Below are positions 43,825 through 54,200 of a stretch of 64,000 nt of DNA, piece by piece. Source of the stretch: Perkinsela sp. pyNocScin1 (Eukaryota > Euglenozoa > Kinetoplastea > Prokinetoplastida > Perkinselidae); assembly GCA_964019655.1 (NCBI GenBank), contig CAXHTR010000001.1, forward strand, positions 868,001 to 932,000, written 5' to 3'. The notes beneath the pieces were generated by a model, which saw only the letters and a program-made list of their open reading frames with translations, searched no databases and was not told where the DNA came from. A program made the position numbers and the translations under genes. Numbering within the stretch: the first letter of the stretch is position 1; every line of letters starts with the position of its first letter.

Positions 43825-44129
43825 GTGCGGTATGATGCGTTATCAACCATGTTTATAGCTTCGGCTCAAAAGGCTGAATATGATCCTTGCCGGACAAAGC
43901 ACTGATGGCGTTGCGCTGTGAGGGAAATATATTCTTGATTTCTTAATTTAGATTACCATGATGCTCAGCAGTATGTAACTTTTCAAAGAAAATCGCCTAA
44001 CCACAATTATCTGCCTCTATGTTTTCCAGATAGCAGGTGAGGTTCATCATTCTGTGGGAGATTATTTCCACATTTTGCACTGCTCTCGCTTTCAACAAAA
44101 TCTTGTCATTCTATATTTTTCATTCTACA
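43825..44129. other. Intergenic stretch without recognised gene
   Basis: This 305-bp spacer lies between the editosome-like gene and Skp1 on one strand. It ends with a T/C-rich region before the ATG at 44130. The Skp1 frame is open back to 44037 but without an ATG. No RNA gene is supported. Confidence 0.4.
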
Positions 44130-44654
44130 ATGTCGAAAGTTGTCGTGATAAAGCTCCATGACGGGGACACGCCGCAGAATTTCCGTATGACGACAAAGTG
44201 CGCTATGCAGTCAGAACTTCTCGCCAAGTTGGTTGAGTCAGATAAGTCACAAAGCCAAGAAATCAAAGTGCCTGTTCGAGACATATCAGCGAATACCATG
44301 TCGCTGATCATGGAGTACTTGAAGCATCACCAGGACAGCAAAGCCCCGCAGCTCGACAAGCCCCTCGTCGATAATCTTGAGAATGTCTTGGATAGTTGGG
44401 ACTATCAATTTCTGAAGAAGTACCTTCTCCCCTCTGCAGCCACGAAGGGCCTGGATGAGCTTCTGAAAATGGTTAGAGCTGCGAATTACTTCAGCATCCC
44501 GAGTCTCGTGGACTTGACATGCGCCGCAGTTGCTTCTGAGATGAAGGGCAAATCCCCGGAAGAGCTTCGGAAGATGTTCAATCTTGTCAATGACTTCAGT
44601 CGCGCCGAGCAGCAACAGCTGCAGCGGGAAGAAGTTATCCCAAAGAGTACTTAA
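44130..44654 (+). CDS. SKP1: Skp1, SCF ubiquitin-ligase adaptor (174 aa)
   Basis: From ATG 44130 the protein reads MSKVVVIKLHDGDTPQNFRM. The canonical C-terminal region is present: LKMVRAANYFSIPSLVDLTC, then KGKSPEELRKMFNLVNDFS with FSRAEQQQ. IMEYLKHHQ and WDYQFLKKYL match the middle. It links cullin 1 to F-box proteins. A second, much more diverged Skp1-like gene lies at 22814-23470. Length is normal. The final WCE-type segment is replaced by QQQLQREEVIPKST. Confidence 0.92.
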   Translation: MSKVVVIKLHDGDTPQNFRMTTKCAMQSELLAKLVESDKSQSQEIKVPVRDISANTMSLIMEYLKHHQDSKAPQLDKPLVDNLENVLDSWDYQFLKKYLLPSAATKGLDELLKMVRAANYFSIPSLVDLTCAAVASEMKGKSPEELRKMFNLVNDFSRAEQQQLQREEVIPKST

Positions 44655-44809
44655 AATTATTAAAGTGCCATCTTCTGTTTGGCCTGAGAACCTCCACGCG
44701 TGTGTCTCTAATAACACCACTTAATTCAGATTTTTCCAATGTTTTCGTGCCTATTTAGCTACTCGACGCATCATATTTGTGTTAGCAATGTCCCAATGAC
44801 TCTTGAGAG

Positions 44810-45046
44810 ATGGTGCAAATTAAATCGGGTGGAGAGGTGTACTCTCTTGGCACGGGTAAGCAGCTCGAATGGCATGAGCTTCCACAGTGGATAAAGGATG
44901 AAATATTGTTGCAAGAGAAAGCCCCGCAGAATTGTGTCAAGGAGCGAGAGGCCCTCCAGCAATGCATCATAGAAGACGGCTTTTGGCAAGAGGATTGTGT
45001 GAATTTGCTTGCTGTGTACGACAAATGCCAAATTTCTAGGCAGTAG
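44810..45046 (+). CDS. Twin CX9C protein (78 aa)
   Basis: The C-terminal half has two C-x9-C helices: CVKEREALQQC and CVNLLAVYDKC, separated by 11 residues. This is the classic twin CX9C hairpin imported through MIA40 into the mitochondrial intermembrane space. The front part (MVQIKSGGEVYSLGTGKQLE) is not assigned. Small size and motif suggest a complex IV assembly or structural factor (COX19/CMC-like), but the subtype is not resolved. It lies 156 bp after Skp1 and 70 bp before glucosidase II. Confidence 0.75.
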   Translation: MVQIKSGGEVYSLGTGKQLEWHELPQWIKDEILLQEKAPQNCVKEREALQQCIIEDGFWQEDCVNLLAVYDKCQISRQ

Positions 45047-45115
45047 ACAATATCCTTGTTTCTTTTTGATTGGAAGGACTTATACTTAAATTTTTTGCGA
45101 CAGTGTGATCCTCTA

Positions 45116-48100
45116 ATGGTGAAACTCTCGTGCTTCGATTTTGCACTGCCATCTTGGAAAGCGATTCTCTTCTCTGTATTCCTCGGTTTTTCGCTTGCAT
45201 GCAGGGGCTCTGTGTCTGTTGAGCGGATAAACGTGGATGACGTACAGCGACAAGCCGATGATGCCCCTGTTCTTGGTCATGTGGAATCCGACGAAGTGCA
45301 CGTATCGTTCTTCGACGGTGGTATTCTCAGACTCCAGCTCATACAGCGTGACGGCAAAAGTACCCACTACGAATTTGGGAACGCAGATGTTGTACTGGCG
45401 AAGCCTCTGAAAGTGCATGTTATACCCATGAACTGCATAATTCCAGGGTCAGAGGATGATATCTGCGCTTTGTACAGATTCAACGAAAATGGAACACTTG
45501 AGCTGCCTTTTGTTAATCAAGGCTCTCAGTACTCTTTGCATATGCGTGTAGTTCCTGCTATCGAAGGAGAGGTAGCGCATGTAAGCTTCGAATATTGCAG
45601 AAAGGGGCACGGTGGGAGCAATGTTAAAATCACAAGCGGAAAATTATGGATGCGCTCAGCCGATCAAACCGCGAGAACATCAAAAGTGAATGCAGAATTC
45701 TTTATGCCATCAGTTACCCACGCATATGGAATTCCAGAGCATACGACTTCTTTTGCTCTGGAAGACGGGAGATATCGCTTGTACAATAGTGACGTCTTCA
45801 AATATAAGCTCAACGATAAGAGCGCGCTCTACGGTGCGGTACCGTTCATCCTTGGCGTCTCACCGGCAACACGAGATGATGATACGTTATCTTTCAATCG
45901 ACAAAGCGTCGGTATTCTCTGGCTGAACGCATCAGATACATCAGTTTTGGTCCAGTCGCACGCACAAAATCAGTCAGGAAAGACGATAGAGTGGAACAGC
46001 GCTGTGGGTGCGTGTGACTGCCTCATATTTCCGGGGCCTGAGCCAGAGGATGTGACACGGCAGCACGCCACCATCACTGGATTCCCAGTATTTCATCCGC
46101 TTTTCGCGTTCGGCTACCACCAGTCTCGCTGGAACTACAAAGACGAGGCAGACGTACAGTCAGTCAGCGATGGCTTTGACGACAATGGGATTCCTTTGGA
46201 CTCCATATGGCTCGATATCGAGCACACAGATGACAAAAAGTATTTCACGTGGGATCCGACGCACTTCCCGACACCAGATAAAATGCAGGAAAAGCTTACG
46301 TCGAAGGGAAGGTACCTCATCACTATAACAGACCCGCACATCAAGCGCCAGCGTGGCTTCTTCGTTCACGATGAGGCTGTGGAGGGTGATTTTTACGTCA
46401 AGCAGAAGAAAATGCAGCTTCCATCCTTCAATTGGAACGGCGATGACGATGATATCTATGTTGATAGCGAAGATGGAGATGATAAAGTAGTTTCAGACGA
46501 CAACGCCGTATTAGAGGCAGAGCCAGAAGAGGCAACTGAGGACTTTGTTGGCCACTGCTGGCCGGGATCGAGCAGCTGGGTAGACTACCTCAATCCAAAG
46601 GCACGAGAATGGTACGCATCGCTCTTCTCGTACGACAAGTACAAGCACTCGACGCCATTTTTACACGCATGGATCGACATGAACGAGCCGAGCGTTTTCG
46701 GCGGTGAGGGAGGCACCATGCGCGACGACGCAGTGCACTCCGTTCCAGTCGTGTGCACCTCGCGCGCAGGGCTCGAAACTGATAAAGCTTCGCACAGTAC
46801 TGCTATTCCACACAAAGAAGTGCACAATCTCTATGGCTTTTACCACTCCATGGCAACGTATGATGGCCTAATCGCAAGAAACGCAAACGCCGGACTTCCA
46901 AATTACCGGCCCTTCGTGCTCTCGCGTGCTTTCTTTGCGGGATCACAGCGATATGCAGCGGTGTGGACGGGCGACAACGACTCGACGTGGGGCCATATGA
47001 AAGTGTCACTGCCCATGTGTCTGTCACTCAGCATCTCGAACATGGCGATGATCGGGGCCGATGTTGGAGGCTTTTTCAATGACTCTGGCCGCGTCGACAC
47101 AGAGCTGCTGGCGCGCTGGTATCAGCTTGGCGCCTTCCTCTACCCGTTCTTCCGCGGGCACTCCCACCACGATGCACCGCGGATGGAGCCCTACCGCTTC
47201 GGCCAGCAGACTTTGCAGTCAATACGAGATGCCATCACCGAGCGGTACTCGCTCCTCGCGTACATTTACACCGCGTACTACCACACACACATACACGCCA
47301 AGCCGCTCCTCCGCCCGCTCTTCTTCGAGTTTCCGCAGAGTGCGCTTTTGGATCTCGACAGTGGCGCGATGTTAGGCTCCTCGCTTCTCGTGTTTCCTAT
47401 CGGGGCTCGTGAAGGTGGAACTGTGACATGCACGCTCCCGCTCACCGACAAAGATTGTCATGAAGTCTTCTGGTATGATTATCATACTGGTGTCCCACTT
47501 TCGAGACCGTCTGAAGCGAAATCTGCTTCAAGTTTGTTGGAAGTCTCAGTAGAAGTGACGCCGAGCACGCAGATACCAGTTTTCCTTCGTGCAGGATCCA
47601 TTCTCCCAATATACGAAAAGGTCGACCAAAACACGCATACCATGGTGCGTGAGCCGAACGCTCTGAAGCTCCGCATCGCCATGCCACATGATCCTAAAAC
47701 TTCAGGCAGTACACTCGCCTCGGGCTTCTTTTTCGCGGACGACTATCAGACGATGCGATATGCAGAAGCATCGTATGTACACCGCACAATGACTGTTTCT
47801 AGGGCTGATGGTCCTTCCAAGAAAGCATTAAGGCTTCGAAACAAAGACTCGAGACCCGAGCACCGCCCACGTGGTGTTGATGATGCTTTGCTCGCTGACT
47901 CTCAAAAAGAAATAGCGCACCTACTTGGTAGTGCTGAAGCGTCTCTTTCAAAGCACAGCAACTTACCTCTGCGTCTTAGCGTTGAGAAGATTGAACTATG
48001 GGGTGTAAGTGATACTGTCCGTGATGTCTACTACTTTGACGAAGATTCGCAGACAAAAACTCATTTCGAATTTGATCAGCGCGACAGCAGTATATTCATC

Positions 48101-48157
48101 CAGGCAAAAGAATTGCGTATCGCGGCAGATTGGGACGTTTACATTGAATATGCGTAG
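45116..48157 (+). CDS. GANAB: Glucosidase II alpha subunit, GH31 (1013 aa)
   Basis: The start at ATG 45116 opens a signal peptide (PSWKAILFSVFLGFSLACRG). GH31 motifs are complete: FAFGYHQSRWNYKDEADV, then LDSIWLDIEHTDDKKYFTWD, the nucleophile in HAWIDMNEPSVFGGEG (about D521), and WTGDNDSTWGHMKVSLPMCL with the acid residue. FRGHSHHDAPRMEPY and the C-terminal beta domain follow. The enzyme trims inner glucose residues from N-glycans in the ER, feeding the calnexin/calreticulin cycle. An acidic insert (NGDDDDIYVDSEDGDDKV) after the catalytic front is longer than usual. Confidence 0.95.
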   Translation: MVKLSCFDFALPSWKAILFSVFLGFSLACRGSVSVERINVDDVQRQADDAPVLGHVESDEVHVSFFDGGILRLQLIQRDGKSTHYEFGNADVVLAKPLKVHVIPMNCIIPGSEDDICALYRFNENGTLELPFVNQGSQYSLHMRVVPAIEGEVAHVSFEYCRKGHGGSNVKITSGKLWMRSADQTARTSKVNAEFFMPSVTHAYGIPEHTTSFALEDGRYRLYNSDVFKYKLNDKSALYGAVPFILGVSPATRDDDTLSFNRQSVGILWLNASDTSVLVQSHAQNQSGKTIEWNSAVGACDCLIFPGPEPEDVTRQHATITGFPVFHPLFAFGYHQSRWNYKDEADVQSVSDGFDDNGIPLDSIWLDIEHTDDKKYFTWDPTHFPTPDKMQEKLTSKGRYLITITDPHIKRQRGFFVHDEAVEGDFYVKQKKMQLPSFNWNGDDDDIYVDSEDGDDKVVSDDNAVLEAEPEEATEDFVGHCWPGSSSWVDYLNPKAREWYASLFSYDKYKHSTPFLHAWIDMNEPSVFGGEGGTMRDDAVHSVPVVCTSRAGLETDKASHSTAIPHKEVHNLYGFYHSMATYDGLIARNANAGLPNYRPFVLSRAFFAGSQRYAAVWTGDNDSTWGHMKVSLPMCLSLSISNMAMIGADVGGFFNDSGRVDTELLARWYQLGAFLYPFFRGHSHHDAPRMEPYRFGQQTLQSIRDAITERYSLLAYIYTAYYHTHIHAKPLLRPLFFEFPQSALLDLDSGAMLGSSLLVFPIGAREGGTVTCTLPLTDKDCHEVFWYDYHTGVPLSRPSEAKSASSLLEVSVEVTPSTQIPVFLRAGSILPIYEKVDQNTHTMVREPNALKLRIAMPHDPKTSGSTLASGFFFADDYQTMRYAEASYVHRTMTVSRADGPSKKALRLRNKDSRPEHRPRGVDDALLADSQKEIAHLLGSAEASLSKHSNLPLRLSVEKIELWGVSDTVRDVYYFDEDSQTKTHFEFDQRDSSIFIQAKELRIAADWDVYIEYA

Positions 48158-48202
48158 ATTTTATGTAGTTAATCTTGCTGCTTGTGCAGTTTATAAATAA
48201 TT

Positions 48203-48223
48203 TTCGCTTTTCTTTTTACACAG
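48203..48223 (+). promoter_or_regulatory. Candidate trans-splice acceptor for the giant gene
   Basis: A pyrimidine-rich run (ttcgcttttctttttacac) ends in AG at 48222-48223, 30 bases before the chosen ATG at 48253. This is the pattern used for spliced-leader addition in kinetoplastids. Confidence 0.45.
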
Positions 48224-48229
48224 ATAGGT

Positions 48230-48256
48230 ATGAGTGGCTCCTCGCCCAGTCTATGA
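48230..48256 (+). promoter_or_regulatory. Upstream ORF overlapping the giant gene's start (ATGA)
   Basis: ATG at 48230 opens an eight-codon frame (MSGSSPSL) ending in TGA at 48254-48256. The stop overlaps the giant gene's ATG at 48253 in the sequence ATGA. If the mRNA begins at the acceptor at 48223, ribosomes would meet this ATG first, and termination-reinitiation could then start the long protein. A longer mRNA start would be needed to include it and a shorter one would remove it. Confidence 0.4.
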
Positions 48257-51200
48257 AGATTTTCACGCAAAACACCGGCGTATCTCGAAACCGTAGACGC
48301 ACAGCCTTTCATCTCAGACCTATTCATGCGTGCATCAATAGAGTTTTTTTTTCAAGCTATACTCGGCTCCGCTCTGTATACACAGAGGACGCGCGTATAC
48401 GCAGGCCTTTTCGCGCAGTATGGGACCAAAGGCGCATGCACCGATATCATGACAGACTGCGAATTCCAAGTGCCCTTTTGCTACCAGGATGGGAGGAACA
48501 GAGGGCAAAAGACTTCCAATATGCACCGGCTAAAGATCAGCGAGCACAGACCCTTCAACCAGGCGAAGCGCTTTACTGTCAACTCGTGAATGTAAAGTTT
48601 TTTGGAGAATTTCTGTCCCATTTGTGCATTGAAACTTTCAGCTCTTCATTGCCACCACTGCTTGACGCAAGCTTATACGCCCTGAGCAACACGGACTTTC
48701 AGTGCACGCATGAGGGCGATATAACAACTCTTCGCATTGCCCTTATACCACGAAATCGAAATGATAAGAACTTCCGGAGCTTGCTGAGCGAACGTGACTC
48801 TCCGACGCTCCACTTTCTCCTACCTTTCCTCGCTCAGATCGCTGAACCTCGCCAAGAATCGCATGAGCCCTCGCCTCAAGACCCGAACTCTGCCTTCTTG
48901 CGCTTGCAATTTCCTTCTGTTTATATTCATGAACTCATATCGGAGATTCAAAGGGTAAAAGCCCGCATCTCGGAGAGTTCGTACGAGCCTGTGCAGGTGG
49001 TGGGCCTCTTTCCACTTGATTCCAACTTAATACGCGATATACTTGCAAAGCAAGTGCCCCTGATTGGCTATCAATCGTTTGATGCTGTTGCTCTTACAGT
49101 ATTTGTGTATAAATCGATCGCTTCATACTTATTGGCAAAGGGAAGATTTCAGTTCAAACCCGAAAAGCTCCCAAAGGTTGATAGCACGATTCCGCAAGAC
49201 TTCAACCCAGCTTCACTCTACCCGTCAAACATTAAAAACACTCTGCAAACAAGCGTGGCCTCTTTCAAGAGCACGCTGGCATTTGAGCGCCCTTCGAGCG
49301 AAAGGCACCTGTGGTCATTCCCAACATTGGCAAAGCTGAAGGTTGTTCGACGGGCGCTGCATTCGTACATTCTGTCGAATGGGATGAATGATAGTTCACG
49401 GCATGCAAAGCCTCCGTACAGCTTTGATGTCGTTCCAATTGCGCATGAAATGTCACAGAAAGATGCGCTCACGTACCAATTTGGCAAAAATTCGCGGCAA
49501 TTCAAAGCATGTTTCAAAGAGATAAGTTTTGATGAGAAGGGTATTGTGGTCGAAAAGGCATTGCCCTCTATGTTTATTAGCGCACGCTGTTGGCGAGGCG
49601 CGCAGCAGGCTTGCTTTCTTGATTCCATGCTCTTGCCATCGACTTTAACCCCTAGCCGACACATTCAAGTTCGCGAGAATACGTTGCGCTGCGCTTGCCT
49701 GTTGCTTGATGACTTCATGAAGCTTGTCACAAGAGAATATTTGCCATTCAACAGAATCGCAACGAACATTCGAAGAATATGGGCTGATCGGCTGGGACGC
49801 GCTTCTACCAGGCATGTGAAACATTGTGTTATCCGAGCAGTTGATGTGGAAAACAACGCAGTAGACATTCAGCATCATGACATAGCGGAGATCATTCGGT
49901 TGCTTGATATTCGGTCAACCGAAGTAGATAATGACCGTCTGTCAGATACAGAAGAGGGGTGTAACATCGCTGCACAGATTCAAAGCGACTGTGACTTGCT
50001 TGATATTCTCTTTCGCTGCCTCGGTGACGTAGGTGAATCTAGCGCTTCAAAAGGCGGAGCATGTCTTATTGAAGTTCGTCGAGTGCACTTGTTTGTTGGG
50101 CCATCTAAACTTCAAATTCTGCCAGAAAAGTCAACGGACTCATTGCGCTTATCAGAAGAAAATTCTCTGGAATCACAGAGTGTACAGCAGCGCTATATTA
50201 ACGCTTTGGCGCAGTGCCCAATGGAGAGGAACACCGCCGAGGCTTGTGGAACATCGCTTTACACGTTGTTCGTTCGCCTACGTGCAGCACAAGGTGCGGA
50301 ACCCCTGCAGCTTTCGCAGAGGAAAAAGGTAGATTTTTCAAGATCAGATCCATCGCTCTTTGCGTTTTCTAATCCCCACGGCTATTGTGGGAGTTTTGCT
50401 TATTCGCCTGAGGCTGCACAGCGTAATATGCTTATGACATTCCGCAGAATGGCGAGTAACGAGGGCAAGGTGGATGATCATCTGATACACGAGTGCCCGC
50501 CATTCATGCAAAAGCTCTATCCAAACATTCAGATTCTACACAATGAAACAGATCATTCGAAGATTCAGTCGTATTTCGTTCGAGGCCATGCATTCTTTGT
50601 ACTGAGCTCATCTTTGCAAAGCTCACTTGCGCGGTCTCGCAAACCATCTTCAATCGAAATAAATCACGGAATGGGTGCAAAATCAGAAAATGCAATTATG
50701 TCAAATACACCCTTATCTGACCTCGATCCACCAATACATCCACGCTGGTTTTCGGTGAAGACAGCACATGCACTGGGGGTGCTTCATTTGCTCGCTCATA
50801 TTTATGGGCAGGCAAAGGTATCCAAGCAGGGAAAGAGAAAGCTACACATAGAAGATCTCAAAGCATCGCTTACCTCTAAGCTACAGTCATTCATAAACGC
50901 CTTTTACTCTGCCGACATACAGCGCTTTTTAGAAACACCCTACTGCTTCTGCATTGATTTCGAGGTGGGGAGCGACACACTAGAAGTCACCAGCTTCTCA
51001 GGATATGTCAACAACTGTGTGCAAAAGCTGCAGCAGAGAGGTCTGCTGGGGGCACAAGCATCGAGAATGAGCTATGTGCAACAGCTGGAAAAACATCAGC
51101 CGCTCATACTTCATCGTATTTTGGCCTTGCTCCTACCGCCAGTGGGCTTTTGCCCGCTGGAGCTCGTTACAGGGGCGATTCCGCAGTTTTCAAGATATCA

Positions 51201-54200
51201 ACTCCTTCAATTTATGAAGAGCGTTGAGACATGCGCTTCTGACTTCACTGTACGAAATTTCGCCAAGGCCCAAGAGGCCGACGCGAAGTGTACAAAAGAA
51301 AGCGCAAGAGTAGCAAAATTGCAAGCGATCGCTCGAACGTCATGGTGCCGTACAGAAATTAGCCAAGTAAACCTCATGCTTGATCATACAGAGGTTCTAC
51401 CACAGTCACTATCTCGTGATACGAGCAAGCTTTGGATGCAGAGCTACAAAGAGCTCCCATACCCACTGAGCGCGATTGGACTTCTAGATTTAATCATTCC
51501 AAAAGTCCCATCGTATTTCGTTCCCATAGCACATATTTTATGTACGCTCGAATCCGAAGCACGCAGCGCTATTCAGATGATTGGCGTACAGCGACTTGTT
51601 GAGGCAACCAGTCCGACGGCTTTTGCCCAGGTGTTGCGTTATAAATTGTGTACGGGTATGCATGCATTCGTCAATAAGAGCGAGAAGCCACAAGCGAATG
51701 ATAGCAACAGAAATACTTCACAGTTCGACGTTCTGATTCGCCGGCTACCGCCATCCAAAGAGCCAGCCCTCGCGAGCGCAAGCGACAAAGCGCTCGATGC
51801 AATGTTGCACATTAACAAAGCACGACAAAAGCAAGTCGATCGAGCGGAGCGAACGACTGTAGACGATCAAGATTGGGCCGAGTACAAGAATGCACCGCTG
51901 ACAGCACTTGTACTTGCGTGCTCTGTGCACATTTCAAATTTTACGTTCCGTACAGAATCTGGCCTTACTAAGGTTGCATATGATCAAAATCAGGAGAGTA
52001 AGATGTCTCTGAGTGGCGGCTCGCTGCAGTACCTCATGCATCACTGCCCGTACCGTGCCCGCGGTCTCGCGATGCGCTTCCCGTCCATTCTCAACTTCAA
52101 GCGACGTTTGGATTACTCGGGTAGTGTTCGAAAGCATCGTTATTTGCAAACAGCGGCAGAGAGCGCGTTCTCGCGAGACAGCGATGGGCGAGAGTCGCTG
52201 TCAAAATTTTCCCTGAGAAGCTTTCAAAGTGAAAACTTTACCCGGGTCGCGTCCTTTTTAGAATCTGTTCTCAAGCAGATCGCTATTGATTTCTTTAAGG
52301 TTTTCCCGCACTTCTCGTTTGCGGCACACAGAGCTCAGGACAACATGTTTTTCGACTTGGCGCAGCGGCAGCAGGAAGACTGTGCGAGCGGTGCTGTGCG
52401 TTCTATGGCCTTCGGGCCGTACATCTCGAGATTTTCGCATAATTTTGAAAGGCTCAAGCGAAATGACGCCTCGCTTTCGTACTGCGGGGCCTACCGGTTC
52501 GCTGCGTTTCTCATACTTCTTCGTATTTCCTTCTGGTCAGCGTGGGAGTCACTAGCGGCGCAACTGAAACTCGACACAAGTGATGGTGGACAAGGGGGCA
52601 CGCTTAATGCGAAGAAATTCTGTGCCACGTGCTACTTGTTATACCCTGGCGTCTTTCCAGTGCGAAGCATCAACTGGAAAGGTATTTGCACATGCACACC
52701 AATGCAGAAAGAAAAGTTGTACATGGAGGGTGATCAGACAAGGCTTACCGCTGCAGAAAAGCGGCGGATCGCGAACCTTGAGGCAGAGTTTACCGAATTC
52801 GAGTTTAGTATGAATAAAACACTGCACAGCTCAATCCAAGAAACTGCAGGAGCAATAGCAAAAGATATCGCAAGAGTTTTACAAGCGAAGAAGGATTCCA
52901 ATGTATTCGACAACAGCGAACAAAAGACACCAAGGGTTGCTTGGGAAGAAGTGCACAGCTGTGCTAAAAATGTTTTGAAGCAAATCTTGCACCCACTTCT
53001 CGCATCTCTGGATACTGCACAGCCAGCCCTTCAGAAAGAATCTGAGGTGCTGCTGCGCACCGATGGCTTTTCGTCGGCTGAAAAGTACATTCCGGGACAG
53101 AGGCTCATTGATGCCTTGCAGAAAGTGAATAAGCGGGCCACCCCTTCCCCTACGTCTTCTGTTGCTTCAAACCGGCAGACAAAAGAAAAGGTATCAGGCA
53201 AAGTGACCGAACCAAAAGCAGCCGAGAGGACAGTTTCTTCTGCCAAACCGACTTCGAAGAGCCCAGAGCAGAAAGAACAACTCAAGAAAGATCAGCCATC
53301 GTCCGTTTCTACGGAGGAGTCTTCAAAGACAAAGTTCGACAAATTCTTGAAGGTTCTCAAAAGTGTAGCTTCAGAAAGCAAGGAAATATTAGTCAAAGAG
53401 CCTGTCGAGTCTACAGCAGCAAGATCCGCGCCTTCAAAGCGGCCGAATGATAATCCTCCTCGATTAAATGTGGGGCAAAACAAACACTCCAGTCTGCAAG
53501 AGCAGAAATCTGCTCTGAGTACGCAGAAATCTGAGCGCCCTTCTTCGACGCCAACTCAGTTCGAAAATGTTAACGAGAATCGCGCACATAATGAAAAGAG
53601 CAAAGAAACTTCATCGACTGAAAATGCAGTACCAAGGAAAATAATAAACACGTTTGCCATGGATCGCAAGCAGCCGTTTAATCATAAGAGTCTGCCCAAA
53701 AGTGAAAGCCGTACCAGACCGCAAAGCCGGCCTGCCATTCGTGGGAATCGCATAAGGCTTACCAACCAGCACCTCGCTGCCTCACAGCCTTCCGATTCTC
53801 CGCGCGAGGAGCTCCCTGTGCTTCAAAAGTATATTTTTCACTGCGGTTCCCTGGTATCTAGTTTGGGCTTCGAAGCGCAGCGCATTGCAATTCTGCACTG
53901 GGCTATGAAGCAAATGGTCACTGTGGACAGCCTCACGCGTAATGATCTTAAAGAGGGATGCTTCCCTGAGAAAGGAATTCGCGAAGGTTCACCTGCATTC
54001 AGCATTCGAATCGTCGCAAATGACGCTAAAGACGCCGAATTCAGTCCGGTACAGTCTTCGGCTTTTGCTGTCTTCAGTTCAACTGAATCCATCAGAAAGG
54101 AAATGCCAGATGCACACGCAGCCTTTCTCAAGAAGTTTTACTTTGATGATATCGAGCACTTTTTTCGCTGCCATGAGCGGCTTTTCGTCACAGCCAGTGA

